A DNA stretch of 64,000 nucleotides from Evernia prunastri (taxonomy: Eukaryota; Ascomycota; Lecanoromycetes; Lecanorales; Parmeliaceae), in assembly GCA_003184365.1 (NCBI GenBank), contig NKYR01000016.1, positions 186,001 through 250,000 of the forward strand, written 5' to 3'. The notes under the pieces are model-generated. The model was not told the DNA's origin, did no database searches, and saw nothing but the letters and a program-made list of their open reading frames with translations. Numbering within the stretch: the first letter of the stretch is position 1; each line of letters opens with the position of its first letter. Shown in pieces: positions 1 through 12,751 of this stretch. The translations under genes and the position numbers were made by a program.

Positions 1-881
1 ATGGAAAGTCCGCAGGATGATCCAGATGGTCTCGTGGCGGCCTTTTTCCGCGAATATTTTGTTGAGTATGATGAATCCTTCTTTGGTCAACCCTCTCGGT
101 GTTACGGCGGCGGTAGAGTATTTTGACACAGCTTGTTTAATGTTGTCGAGGTCTTCTTCTCCGAGGGACTTGCCAAAACACTTTGTCTGGAAGTCATGTA
201 CCTCTCTATCACTCAAGTAGCCATCTTGGTCTTTGTCGCAAAGGTAAAATACCCGTTCCAGTGCAGAGACACAAGCAGGCTTCAGGTATGATTCTTTGGA
301 GTCGAACAGCGGTGCTATAGGATCCGTGACCGCTTTCTGGCATAGAAAGAAAACCTCGTTTATATTGTGATATTCCCTCGCGCTGGTACGGATGCAAGAG
401 TCGATCTCCTTGAACTCAGCCATGACAGGGAGCATCTCATCTTCGATGATTTGCTCCGTGTCGACATTTGTAGAGAGATCTGACTTGTTGGCGCATAGAA
501 CCACCGGCACGTTGACGCCCAGTGACCTGAAATGTGGGAGCCACCATAGCGCGACTCGTTCATAACTGTAGTGGTCTGAATAGACAAGTAGTATAACATT
601 CGATTTCCGTATCTCTTTGTCCAGATTGGTTCTCTCTTGCGGCAGCGCCGACGAATCCACAATGGTGGTTGTCACATTCTCAGGCGTGCCAATGCTAGGA
701 GGGATGGTGATTTGAGGGAGGACAGGCTGGATTTTGTTGGTCACAAAGACATCTTTTACAAGGCTCGTTATTAGACTTGATTTGCCGGTGCCCTCATCCC
801 CACATAGACATATACGCACTTCAAGAAACGTCAGCTTGGTCCTTTCCGGTTGCCTTTTAAGCCTGCGTTACCTGTAGCCAT
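1..881 (-). CDS. gem1: Mitochondrial Rho GTPase Gem1/Miro, 5' part (runs off the window)
   Basis: Only the first 276 codons are present; the rest lies left of base 1. The ATG is at 881 and a 10-nt first exon (881-872) is joined across a 53-nt intron (871-819) to an exon that stays open to base 1. The N-terminus has a Ras-like P-loop (GDEGTGKSS, about residues 10-18), a switch region with VDSSALPQ in place of the Ras DTAG, and the NKSD base-recognition motif, followed by an EF-hand (DKDQDGYLSDRE). This GTPase plus EF-hand order is diagnostic of Miro. Family knowledge: Miro is a tail-anchored outer-membrane GTPase acting in mitochondrial inheritance and, in yeast, at ER-mitochondria contacts; the second GTPase domain and tail anchor would be off-window. 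It is transcribed divergently from creC, with 504 bp between the start codons. Confidence 0.93.
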
Positions 882-1385
882 AGCTTCACCCCATCGCTAG
901 TTTACAGAAGTACGACCCAGAATTTGATCTGGTTGCGCTTTTTTATCAGCGGGCGCAAGTGCTGTAGCTCGACACTGGTAAATAGTCGTAGGGATGCCCG
1001 TTGCCAAATCATGTTCGAGCTGGAGGAGCCTGAAGGATCGACCGATCGCCCGGGACAAAACCCTGCGACTCGGGCACTACGGCTAGGGCTTATAGGCACG
1101 AGGCAGCCCGCAACCTTGAACATTGACCACATAGGTAGAACATATTGGGGACCAACATCATCGACACCTCCAAATCTACGATACCCTCCGCCTAAGATCA
1201 TCTCCATATACTCTTGAATGATATCATCATCTTCATGTGCATGCTCTGTCTTGACAGAGTCTGAGCGTACATATTCTATGCATACCTAAAGCCCAATTTG
1301 CTTCTCGCCCACCTCCACATCCCACCATCCTTGCAGCTGACGCAGGGTCCCGCCGCCCGGGTGCAACCTCAGCTTCAGCTTCACC

Positions 1386-3421
1386 ATGTTGTAAGTCCTA
1401 GCTCTTGAACGCGTTTATATCCTTCTTAACGATGGAAATCGAAAGTGTCCTACCACCACCGCCTCGGTACCCTATCACACAGACCACTACAACCCCCAAT
1501 GGACAGACCAACACTCAGACGGTGTTGGAGATGAGCAATGTGCTCACCCATCCCAGCGGTCCCGAGTTCCAGCTGTCCGTCGGAGAAGGTTAGAATCCAC
1601 AGGGGCTACCTTCCCCTGTTCCTAACACCTTCGCTCACACGATGCGTCAGGCACATACATTCTCCAAGATAATCTGCACCTCTCAACACCCCCACCTCAC
1701 CCTCAAGACGCCCCCATCGTCAGTTCTAACCCCCTTGCCACAACACCCACGCCACCAAAAGCCGGTATCAAACTCACCATTTGCATCACAAGCCCTCGAA
1801 AATCGTCGCCGCAGCTCTATAGACTTAATACATCTACGAGCACCAGGTCGAATTTAGGAACATACAGTATCAAAGAGAGTGAAAAGGAGTCGCGCAGCTC
1901 GAATGAAACAGCCAGCAATGGCGCGACTACACAGCTGCCGTCCAGTAATACCTCAGGCCGGACACCGGTGTTTGGTGAGGATAATATACTTTTGACTCCG
2001 GTGGCTGGGAAAGAGGGTGTGAAGAGGAAGAAGCCGAAGACAAATTTAGTGAAGAGTAACTCGCAGTTCATATCGCGGGTCATACCGCATGACTTGCTGA
2101 ACAAGCGTTTACAAGAACACAATCCAGAGGGCATATTTGTGTTTGCGAATATAGATAGGGCATATCAGTGGCTTGACCTTTCATCCCCCACTCCTGCTAG
2201 GGTATGATACACAAGAACTTTTAGTAGATAAATCGTTGACTCGACATGTAGGCACAACCGCTTATGAAGATCCTTTTTGCCAAAGCTCATATGCTATGCC
2301 ATGACATCAATCCGCTCACCAAAGGTCCTAATCATATCGATGTCATAATGGGTGCCTCAACTGGAGATATCGTATGGTTCGAAGCGTACTCTCAAAAGTA
2401 TGTCCGCGTGAATAAAAATGTAAGGTGGTATTAGCCAGCTTGCACGCCTCACGCTGACCCACCCCAGAACATCATTAGCACATCAGCAGTATCACAAATT
2501 CGATGGCTCCCCGGCTCGGAAAACCTCTTCCTCGCTTCTCACATGGACGGGAGCCTGATAGTGTATGACAAGGAGCGAGACGATGCCGCTTTCATTCCAG
2601 AATCCAATGGCGTTCCAGCTCTCTCTCATAGCCCATTCGATCCCGATCTCAAACCCCTCCACATTAATAAGTCAGTCAACTCAAAAAACCAAAAGGCAAA
2701 TCCCGTTGCCTCATGGAAGATCTCTAACCACCGCATCACGGACTTTGGCTTTTCTCCTGATAGCCGCCACCTTGCTGTTGTCTCGGAAGACGGCTCTTTA
2801 CGCATAATCAATTATCTCAAAGAACAGCTTACGGATCTATACCCCTCCTACTACGGCGCCTTCAACTGTGTCTGCTGGTCACCTGATGGCAAATACGTCC
2901 TGACAGGCGGCCAAGATGATCTGGTCTCTATCTGGTCCCTGGCCGAACGGCGCATCGTCGCGCGCTGCCCCGGTCACCATAGCTGGGTCACCGCAGTCGC
3001 TTTCGACCCTTGGCGCTGCGACAATCGCAACTACCGCTTCGGCAGTGTAGGCGAAGATCGCAGACTCCTATTGTGGGATTTCAATGTTGGAATGCTGAGA
3101 CGGCCGAAAGCAGCATCTATACGCAACAGGGCGAGCGTGTCTTCGAATATCCAGATTAGCCGTAATCGTACGGAGAGCCACGTTACGAACCGACTTAGAT
3201 CGACATCGAGTTTGGATGAAGACGGTGTGGATGCGGACGAGTTGGTTGAGCATGAGGTGGAGAGCAGGACGGTTACGGCGGAGCTGCCGCCTGTCATGTC
3301 CAAGGTCATTGATGAGCATCCGTTGAGTTGGGTTGGATTTGAAGAGGAGTGTATCATTACTGCGTGTGTGGAGGGGCATGTGAGGGTTTGGAAACGGCCT
3401 CAGGATGGGTTGAGTCCATGA
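1386..3421 (+). CDS. creC: Catabolite repression WD40 protein CreC
   Basis: Five exons: 1386-1390, 1446-1588, 1651-2201, 2252-2419, 2468-3421, giving 606 aa. The first exon is only 5 nt; splicing yields the N-terminus MFVLPPPPRYP, which is typical of CreC, so I prefer this start. The N-terminal half is Ser/Thr- and Pro-rich; the C-terminal half carries WD40 repeats, visible as WFEAYSQ, IRWLPGSENLF, FGFSPDSRHLAVVSEDG, CWSPDGKYVLTGGQD and FDPWRCD. Family knowledge: in Aspergillus, CreC binds and stabilises the deubiquitinase CreB and is needed for carbon catabolite repression. A low-complexity insert (about residues 410-490) separates the later repeats. It lies 1.35 kb upstream of creD on the same strand. 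I am sure of the family; exon 1 depends on splice inference. Confidence 0.93.
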
Positions 3422-4776
3422 ATGCTAGCGCCTGGTTAAAGGAGCCGGGATGGTTGTACTTTTCTAGAGTAGGACGGTGGCACCGCTAGGAGGACAGAGT
3501 AGATGCGATAAAGTCATCATCCTCGCGATCTACTGGGCCAAAGCCCGTGAAGCTAGAACATCTGCTGTAAATACCTCTATATCATGACCAAAAGGAGCAG
3601 AGTACACCCCTGAGAGAAACGTGATGCCATTGATAGGCCATCCAACTACGTATATCCACTCGGAAGGACTGATATTTGGTCATGAGTAGCTTGACTACTT
3701 CGAAGGATGATGAATTTGAACCAGATTGTGATAATTACCCAAAAATAAAAAATTGAATAAATGAATAAGAAGGTACGAGTAATGGCAGTAATCTGTGGTG
3801 CCTGGATCAGGGAAGTCGAGACAATCTCAAGGATGATGATAGCTGATAAATGATAAGTTACCGGGCAGCAAATGGATTTAGAATGCCTCAGGCACGTACA
3901 AACAAGCTTGTGGTAGGTTCTCTTACAAGTCGAGGGGCGATTGATATATTGAGCGAGCTGGAGATTGTACAAGATGTGTAGAGTGGCGATGAGTTTCACG
4001 CAAGGCAACCCGGTTAGCTGTGTGGTCAAATCTCAATCTCGGCGGTACCCCCAATGAAACAATTGCCGGGGCTTACCGATAAGAAAGTAGTCGTAGAATC
4101 GGTAGAAAAAGTAAGAAAGTGTGGACTTTTTTTTTTCTTTCATGTTTTCCCCAATCATTCATTTGGCCTTTTCCATGGCCATTACTCTAAGTAAGAATGT
4201 ACGAGTACTCTAGCTAATTACTTTGGACGATGCCAGTACGCCACAAGATAAGTGAGTCACTACTAATCTATACTGCTCTCGAGAAAAGGAGAGCGGCAGC
4301 GGAAGATTTATTGCTCTTGCCGCTTGCGAGTTGCGATCTCTTTGTTCCAACAATCAACATATCTAGAGACTACTAGCTGATAAACTCTGGAAATGTTTAT
4401 TTGCCTCAAAATCAACCCAGCCTGAGACACATTCTTCTTCTCCTTCTCCTTAGTCACTCTTACTGTCGTCTCACAAACCTTGGGACTTGAGTCCCCTCTC
4501 ATTCACATCTGTTCCCTTATTCTTGCTGTCGCTATCCTTCTCGAGCCTCTTGACATCTTTCGCCAGTGAAGCCTGAGCGGAATTCATCCGCCTAGACTAT
4601 CCATCCTCCTGCACGCCATCTTTCCTTACTATACCATTGGTACGTGTACCTGGGTCTCAAGTACTGTTCAAGCATTGCCATGTATGGCAATTTCATAGCC
4701 GTCGACTTGCTGCATTCACCCTCATTCTACATGTTGGGGCATACCTTACTGATCAAGGGCGGGCATCAAAGTCTCC
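3422..4776. other. creC-creD intergenic region
   Basis: 1,355 bp with no supportable gene. It holds the creC 3' end and the creD promoter and leader. A nine-T run lies near 4131-4139 and a pyrimidine-rich CTT/TCC stretch near 4434-4452, as is common in fungal leaders. Short open frames here show no family resemblance. Confidence 0.5.
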
Positions 4777-6728
4777 ATGGCCCCCAGCTTTTTTGGAAGC
4801 AGCAGCAGGGACACAAGCAGTAGCGTCAAGTACTTTGAGATAAGGTGACTTCATAACCTCGTTACTTTCCCGAAGCCGTTGCTGACTGTGATTCTTAAAT
4901 TCAGGCTCAATGAGAGCAACCTGATCCTCCGAGGAACCGAATACGAAGCCTCTAGCATTGTCCTCAATGGAACACTTGTTCTCTGCCTCTCCGAACCGTT
5001 ACGCATACAAGGGATAAGACTGCGCTTCACGGGCGAGAGACGTCTAGGGTCAGCCTAGACACCACACGCTCTAGGCACATAGAGGATGCTGACTCGGTTG
5101 GCAGCTGGTTTCCGCCAAGCGGCTCGGGAGCAAGCTCCATCAAGTACGATGAAGAGTTCCTGCGACACACGTGGGACTTCCAGAATAATGGCAAACGATC
5201 TTCCGAAACGCTCCCGGCTGGCAATTACGAATACCCGTTCAATATGATCCTACCAGGTTCGACGCCTGAGAGTATTGAGGGATTGCCAGAAACCTGGCTT
5301 GTATACCGCATGAAGGCTACGATAGAACGGGGCTTGCTGCAGCAAAACTCTGTGGCTCGGAAGCAAGTCCGCATCATTCGAACCCTTGATACAGGGGCGC
5401 TCGAGCTTGCTCACGCAATGGTAATCCCAATTGAGGAGACCAACGAATTGCCAGTCAGTCGCTAATGCCTACTAGTCCGTTGAGAACGTGTGGCCCGGTA
5501 AGGTCAACTACTCTCTCAGTACTCCTACGAAGGCTGTCATCTTTGGCACGACCGTTCAAGTCGACTTCAAATTAATACCTCTGCTGAAAGGACTGAGAAT
5601 TGGGAAGATAACCACAGAATTGAACGAGAGGCAGGAGATGACCATTAAGGGACCTCGCACACCCAAGAGATGCCGTGAAGTCACTCGACTCATCGTAAAA
5701 GACGAGCACCGTCTTCCTGATGATGTCGAGGCCGAGAGCATCGGGGGACTAGAGGGATACGTGTTTTCCAGGACCCTTGCTATACCACAAAGCCTAAAGA
5801 AATGTCTTCAATCGGTGGAGGCCCTTGGGATCCGAGTTCGACACAATTTAAATTTCAATGTTCAGATGCATAACCCGGATGGTCACGTATCAGAAGTAAG
5901 TGCCAACGAAGGAATGCCAAGTCAGCAAGCCGTTTTGCTGACATGCAATAGCTGCATGCAACACTTCCTTTGTTTATTTTCATCTCTCCTAACTTGCCCA
6001 TTGACGATAACAATAATTTGGTACACCAAGGGCCGCAACCTATGAGTGTTTCCGCAGCTCTAGATGATCTCACTCCACCACAGTACGGGGAGCATCAGTT
6101 CGATCAACTCTACAGCGACATCGACCCGAGCGGCTACATGACACCTGCTGGAGGTGCCAGTGGAAGGGGTACTCCCTTCCAGTCACGAAGTCGCAGTGTT
6201 TCAGCTGAGAACCTGGCATCGATGGACGGCGTTGCGTCGAGTGATTTCGGCGCAAGCGTACTACAGTCCCGTTTGAGCAATCTCAATGTAGCTGGCTCCA
6301 ATCGAATCCCACGAGACCGTTCTCAGTTGTCGACTTCCGGCGATGGCACAGAAATCGGTTCCTTGGAGATTGCGAGGACGGATGATGCCGGTACACCACA
6401 GGACTCTCTACCTGGCGGCGGCTACTTTGGGCAACATGGTGGCAACGTGAGCGGACACAGTCCTAACGCTAGCCTCCCGGTGTCCCGACGAGTATCGGAA
6501 GAGGATGAAGTGACTTCTGTTCCAGTCACACCTCAGCACATCGAATACAGCGCGGAGAGTCTAGCAAAGGTTCCGAGTTATACGACAGCGTTACAATCAA
6601 ATGCGAGAGCTTTGGTCAACGACGGTTTACCGACGTATCAAAATGCTACCCGTACACCACGAACTTCACCACCAATGCCACAGCCGCTGAGTCAGGTTCC
6701 CATTCATCAAGCGACAAGAAGGCAATAA
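4777..6728 (+). CDS. creD: Arrestin-domain HECT-ligase adaptor CreD
   Basis: The ATG at 4777 gives the N-terminus MAPSFFGSSSRD and then an arrestin fold. Exons are 4777-4844, 4905 onward to 5420 (with a break, below), 5476-5895 and 5952-6728. Recognisable blocks are EYEASSIVLNGTLVLCLSEP, LPAGNYEYPF, IIRTLDTGALELAHAM, STPTKAVIFGT, PIDDNNNLV and YGEHQFDQLYSDIDPSGY; the C-terminal third is Ser/Pro-rich. Family knowledge: CreD is an arrestin-like adaptor of the HECT ligase HulA and antagonises CreB/CreC in carbon repression. Odd: the frame read from 4905 hits TAG shortly after 5041, and the family match resumes in another frame. A 41-nt intron (5042-5082, GTCTAG...ATAG) would restore frame and give 579 aa; an indel is the alternative. 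Confidence 0.88.
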
Positions 6729-7264
6729 GAGGTTTTGCCTTCAGCGATGTATAGGACGGAGGGTTGCTGCTGGACAGGTACCCAACGACTTACAGCGTTG
6801 CATGTGAGGGTCTTGATGCTGTTCGAAAAGTTTTAATATGTTCCATTTACACGGTTGAGAGGGTCTAGTCGTTGCATAGCCGAGGGTGTTTTGGGCATGA
6901 GCCAGCGAAGATTCCCCTCTGTATTGAATTCGGTATCCAAAATTCATAGATCGCAGCATTCCGTATTTGACTGTTGTTCAATAACTTACAATTTTAGATT
7001 ATTATTGTGTAGTGTCGGCATGCAAGGTGACGTATTTCGTTCTTGCCCACATAGTAACTCTGCGAACATTATTAACGCTCTTCGACCTCCCTTCTTCCCT
7101 TCTTCTCTTCATTTGCTATTGGAAATTCCTGGTATACCTCAATCGGAAATCAGTCGAGCATCTGCATATGAGAGGACCGTAGCTGCGCAATTCAACAAGC
7201 AACCTTTCGAGCACGCAGACCAGCACTCGTTCCATCATCCTAGACCCCGAACCAAAACGCAGCT
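6729..7264. other. creD-slm1 intergenic region
   Basis: 536 bp. Contains the creD 3' end and the promoter/leader of the next gene; a CTTCCC/TTCTTC pyrimidine tract lies at about 7085-7110. No gene or RNA recognised. Confidence 0.5.
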
Positions 7265-8985
7265 ATGGCTAGTATGCAGCACGGAGGTCAAGGCCTACCG
7301 CACAGGAATACCGGAGGGTCAGATGATGAGGCAGTGCCTGACACCGATCCTAGCGACGTTTGTCGTATCCTAGATTTCGTATTTAATGCAGCTGTGCTAA
7401 TAACCTAGCCAGACATCGAGCTTGCTCCTGGAGAGACTCCAAGCTTACAAGCACGCCGTTGGATATCTAGAGAACTACATCACTGAAACAGAGAAGGTTG
7501 AAAAAGCGCATGCTAAGGAGTATGAGAAGATCTTGAAGGTATGCATCGCTTCTCTCGTGGTTGACTAGACTGTGCTAATTTACTACTGCAGACAGTGTCT
7601 AGCCCATTGAAAGAAGGCCATCATTTTGATCAGAGCTTGGGCGGTATTGCCGGTCTTTTCGAGAGCATACGCTCTAATACTCAGGCGAGAATATTGAAAC
7701 GTCCGGCAGATTTCGCCGCTAACCTCCTCTACAGGGCATTGCCAATTCCCATCTAGAGACGGAAAAGAATCTTAAAGGCTCAGTCTTGCCAATACTCGAA
7801 CGTCTACACTCCGAGATCAAGAACAAAAACAAGGAATTGACGAAGGGCGCTGTCAAGGGCTCAAAGGAAGTTGATAAGGCCAGGAACATAACCCAGAAGC
7901 ACATTGAACTCTTGGGCCAGCACAGCGCCGCTTTCGCCTCGTCCGGTGGCAAGGTCGAAGCTTCAAATGACCCTTACATACTCCAGCGTGGGGTGAACCA
8001 TCGTCTCAACAATCAAGTATTGGAAGAGAACAACAATCGCAATGACTTGCTTGCAGTGCAAGACTCGTTCATGCAATTCGAAGCCCATGTCATCCAGACC
8101 GTTCAGCAAGCTATGTCTGCATTCCTCCAATGCGTCTCGGGACAATCAGAGAGACAGAAGGCTATGTACTCGGACATCATATCTACAGCTCAACGGATTC
8201 CCCCTGATTTCGAATTCAAGGGCTTCGTTCACCGCAACAGTAACACTTTGATAGACCCGTCTGTACCAAAGCGGTCTGTATCCAATATATCGTATCCTAA
8301 TCAGAACCACTCATCGACGCAGCCTCTGATTGCTGGTTCACTGGAGCGCAAGTCTCGTGCGGCGCTCAAGGGTTATAGTGCTGGCTACTATGTCGTCACA
8401 CCGGCCAAGTACCTGCACGAGTTCAAAGACGATGACGACTACAAGAAGGATCCCGTTCCCGAACTTTCCCTCTATCTCCCAGACTGTACAATTGGTAACA
8501 TCGACGGCGAGAAATTCAATGTCAAAGGCAAGGACGCCTCCAAGGGCAAAATGGGCTCTAAACTCGCCATGAGCCATGAGTTGTCTTTCCGAGCAAAGTC
8601 ACCCGCCGATGCAGAGAAATGGTGGAGCACCATCCGCGAAGCATCAGGGCAAGGTGCTGCTGGCGGCTCCACGCCTTCGAGTCCTACTGCTAGTCGGAAC
8701 GTGTCAGGACAACAAGCGCAGCCCCAGTATCAAGAGACAAAGCAGCCCCAGTATCAGGAGACCAATCAACAAGCTCCGATGCAGGCTCGACAGCCAGCTC
8801 AGGTGCAGACCCAAGGCTTGCCTCAGCAGGGAACTGGATATCAAGGCGCATCAATTACACCGGGTGCAGGGACCGTGTCAGGTTATGATCAGATGAACCG
8901 CGAGGTGAAGTCTGCAGGCACGGGTTACAGTCCTGCTACTGGGGGTCCGACATCCGGTGTGGAGAGAGCACCTGGCCAATATTAG
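7265..8985 (+). CDS. slm1: Slm1-type PH-domain protein (TORC2/phosphoinositide effector)
   Basis: Four exons: 7265-7357, 7413-7538, 7592-7684, 7735-8985; 520 aa. The N-terminal half is a helical, F-BAR-like region (LLERLQAYKHAVGYLENY, LETEKNLKGSVLPILERLH, NRNDLLAVQDSFMQFE). A PH domain follows at about residues 300-410 (LERKSRAALKGYSAGYYVV, KYLHEFK, with the C-terminal Trp in AEKWWSTI). The tail is Gln/Pro-rich with a tandem QYQET repeat. Family knowledge: yeast Slm1/Slm2 bind PI(4,5)P2 at eisosome/MCC sites and recruit TORC2 to Ypk1. Odd: the third intron (7685-7734) fits only as GC-AG (CAG|GCGAGA...CTACAG); no GT donor keeps the frame. The family assignment is firm; Slm1 versus Slm2 has no meaning here. 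Confidence 0.88.
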
Positions 8986-9560
8986 ACGTGATACCTTACC
9001 TCCCTTTTTAAAACACTGACCCCCCTCCCCGGATACTGACGGATTGACCTTACTCGGCAGCCTCGGTCGAGGTTGGATTATGTTTGGAGAGGGATCTTTG
9101 CAGTTCTTTCCATGCATGGAGCAACCAGTATATATATTGCCGAGTGCATTTGGGTGGAAGCATATACAACAAGATACATCTAGCAATCCAATTAGCGGAA
9201 TATGAAGTACATGAAGCATAATCCAAGATGTTGGAGTGCCCCTTTAAGAAGCACGCTGTCCACCCCTTTCTTTAGCCTTTGATACCAGTGATGAGTGATA
9301 TAGCCCTCGGTCTATAGTTGATCCGGCCCAGCGGGTCAAAGAGATAGGCCGGGATTGGTCACTCTGACTTCCAAAAACCCACATGCACAAGTAGGGCATG
9401 GCTGTCTGTCGCCGATCAGAGTGCCTTCAATGTACAACTGTATTATTACCTTGATACCCTAATGACTCTTTCCATTAATCTGAATGCCATACTATCAGCA
9501 CCTTCCTCTAGTCTGCCGCGCCCTTGACGCTTTAAGCGATTCACATTCTTGGTCCTCATC
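8986..9560. other. Intergenic region before the Zds1-type gene
   Basis: 575 bp without a supportable gene; holds the slm1-like 3' end and the promoter of the next gene. Confidence 0.45.
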
Positions 9561-12500
9561 ATGCAGGTATGGTCTCAGGTACTTTGGTAGTTCAAAACCC
9601 TTGCATTGCTTTTTTAAACATCTATCCGCACTATATGCGGTTCTGTCAAAGCCCGTTCCGCTGTAACGCTGCGGGGTCATCATTAATGAGCCGTTAATGA
9701 AGCCTTACCCTTGAGCAAGTTAAACCGTTGTTCAAAGTGCCAAGCTTATCGAGCATTCTCCACAAACAGACATCCTTAAGGAACCATCAATTTGATGGGA
9801 ATCATGCAGCGAACCGGCGGGGGCACGTGCCACAGCTTTCCATAAGTGACGACAATCATCACGTAACTGAAGCGATTGGGGACTTGTATGGGGAACATCA
9901 GAATGGGAGGCGAGACTCAAGACCTCTAAACTATGCTCCGGCAAATCTAGCAAGCCCCCCAAATACATCAGAATCGCAACGGCGGCCCCCACCAAGAGCT
10001 GGACCCTCTCCTCCACAGTCCCTTCGAAACGCACGCAATTCTTTGGTCAGGAACATATCCAATGAGCGAGTACCTACACAAGTCAACGGACAAGGTAGAA
10101 CAATGACAAGTCGGAGCAATTCTGGCGATGGCGAGGGTGCACCGAGATCGCCCACAATGGCAGGCCAGCTATCACCAAGCAACTCGCTACACCGCACTAA
10201 TTCAGATACCGCAAGTACTCATTTCCCTTTAAACGATATCGACTATGAATCAAATCCCAATGCTGTGGCTCAGGAGCTCAGCAACCTAGCTGCTATACGG
10301 CGCATGTCTATGGACGTAAATGCTTCTGGCGACCCGGATCTACCATCTTTTCCGTCAAACTTTGGCACGCCTACCGCCCCGCCAATGGGCACCGATCCAG
10401 ATGATGCATCTAGACTGTACTGGGTCCCTGCGAGTGTGCATCCAGAACTGGCGCCAATGGAGTTTAAGACATTCCTGGATAAGAAGGTCAAATCTCTGAA
10501 GAGGAGGTCGGAGGATAGCTCGCTTTCGCCAGATGGCTTACAACCCGGAGGCTCAAGCGCCAGTCTGAGGCGGCGAAAGTCTATGCTATCAAGGCAGATT
10601 GACAATTCAGGGGGGCGGGGCGCGGATGGATATCAAGATGGTGCTGAGGTGTTGGACCGGAAGAGATCACAGTCAGGCGATCAAATGTTGAATACTGGCA
10701 TCACCAATCTACAAAACCTAGAGGCTCTCGTTAACGAACCCGAAAAGATTATGCAGAGGCTAAGCTTAGAGACTGGAGCTGAGGGTGGGGAAGTGCTTCC
10801 TGGAGACGATATGCCAATACTACCTGGCGCCCCATCCGGGGGCAACTCATTGAGACGATCGACTCGCACTACATACCGAAGAGGGGGCAGTTTACGTAAG
10901 GGTGAACGAGGCCCGTTATCAAAACGTCCACTGCTCAGGTCAGAAACTACAGATGGCGAGGAGTCGCCAGTCTCGTCACCAAGCGTACCTCAAAACGAAG
11001 CTTTCGAGAAGCTTTCGAGAGTACAAACTGAACCTACACCGCCTCCAGAACGAGTTACTGAAAATTTCTCCCGGCCTGGAAGAATAAATAGGCGTGCAGG
11101 AATACCGCCAGGGGCATCACACAGAGCGTCACAACCCTCGTCATTTGAGGAAGCGCATACGGACCGAAAGTCCACAGAGCCAGGGGACCAGCCAGGAATA
11201 GCCCCGTCTACAAGGCATTTTGTCTCCCAGATTGCTTCGAACGGAAGATTAGGTGTTACGCCAGAAGCGCTTGGAAAGGGGATACCGCACATTGTAGAAA
11301 CACCGCCAGAAGAGGCACGACCAGCGTCTAGACAAGCTTTCGTGCCTGAACGAACGACATCACATGAGCCACCATCTATCCACACACCCTCAGCTTCATC
11401 CGCAGGCCCATCGAGAGCTCAGAAATGGACTCCGCAGTCAAGGCAAAACCAAAGCATAAAGAGCAATCAGAGCTTGAGCGACATGACTTCCCATCCTTCT
11501 CCCTTACCCGGAAACAACACACGCACAGACAGCTTGTCTTTCATCCCCACGTTGACAGAGGACAAGAAGTCTGCAGAGGCTAGAAAGGCCAAAGAAAAGG
11601 CCGATCAAGAAAAAGCCGATAGTGGCCGGAAGTCAAGTTGGAGTTGGGGCTCGCTGCTAGGGAATGAGGAAAGGGAGAAAGAGAAGAGGAAAGCCGAGGA
11701 AGCCAAGCAAGAAAAGAAAGCAAGGGCGAGGCTCGGCAAACCAGCAGAAAAATCCCACGACAATACGCGGCTCGATCTCTTGCAGACTACCATGGAAGGT
11801 AGCCGCGGTCGAGAAAGCATTGTACTGGACCGCGGAGACCTGAAGCTGGAAGAAGAACGTAAGAAAGAGAGCACCCGGAAGGCTAGTGGAAATGAAAGCA
11901 AGAAAGAGAAGGAAGGCGGTTTTATCTCGTCAATATTCGGAGGCGGTAAGAAAAAGGGAGAGCAGGAGTCTAGGGGCAAGAAGCACTTCTCACGCAACCT
12001 TTCTCCCGACCCACCAATGCGAATACTGAAACCGGACATTGACTACAATTGGACACGATTTTCCATCCTGGAGGAGCGGGCCATCTATCGTATGGCGCAC
12101 ATCAAACTTGCGAATCCCCGCCGCGCATTGCATTCCCAGGTCTTGCTTAGTAACTTCATGTAGGCGCACCCAAGAGAGCTAGTTTATCAATCGGACTAAC
12201 GTTTTCAGGTACTCCTATCTTGCAAAGGTACAACAGATGCATCCTCAGGCACAGCTTCCCCAATCTGCAGCCCAGCGACAACAGGCAGCTCAGCAGAAGA
12301 AGGATCAGCCGGAGGAGTTCGCACAGTATCAGAAGTACCAGCAGGTGAGCTTTGCTTCCTCCATCAATCCGACGTGCATGACTGACATATACAACAGCAA
12401 CAGCAGAGACAACAGGAACAAGAAGAAGCACAAAAATCCACGGCCTTCCAATCGCAAGTGACTGCTCTGCAGTCCCAAGCACCGACGCTACCAGCATTAG

Positions 12501-12751
12501 CCCCCGTGCAGCAACATGATAGCTTTATGGATGATTACGAGCAGGAGAATGTACCCCACGATAATAGGCACCACGTGCAGTCGCGAGCCAGTCAGCCCAG
12601 TCAGGACAGCGGCAACGGGCATATGAATCAAGCAACTGGGAGTCAACAACGTCGACAAGGATACAATAACCCGCAGCACTCAAATCCTTATCAGTACCAG
12701 CAGAGCCAATTCGATGAGCCGGGACGGTTAGACGACGATGATATGTGGTGA
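9561..12751 (+). CDS. zds1: Zds1-type protein with Zds_C domain
   Basis: A long disordered Ser/Pro/Lys-rich protein recognised by its C-terminus: FSILEERAIYRMAHIKLANP and QVLLSNFMYSYLAKV match the Zds C-terminal domain. Near the N-terminus, NRRGHVPQLSISDD and HHVTEAIGDLYG look conserved. Introns are clear at 12160-12208 (branch ACTAACG) and 12345-12397. The C-terminus is Gln-rich. Family knowledge: budding yeast Zds1/Zds2 control PP2A-Cdc55 and through it mitotic entry and exit, polarity and septin behaviour. The start is uncertain: the large exon is open from 9701 but has no early in-frame ATG. My best model is ATG 9561-9563 plus CAG, a 203-nt intron (9567-9769), then ACA TCC, giving 961 aa. 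The first exon is inferred. Confidence 0.82.
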
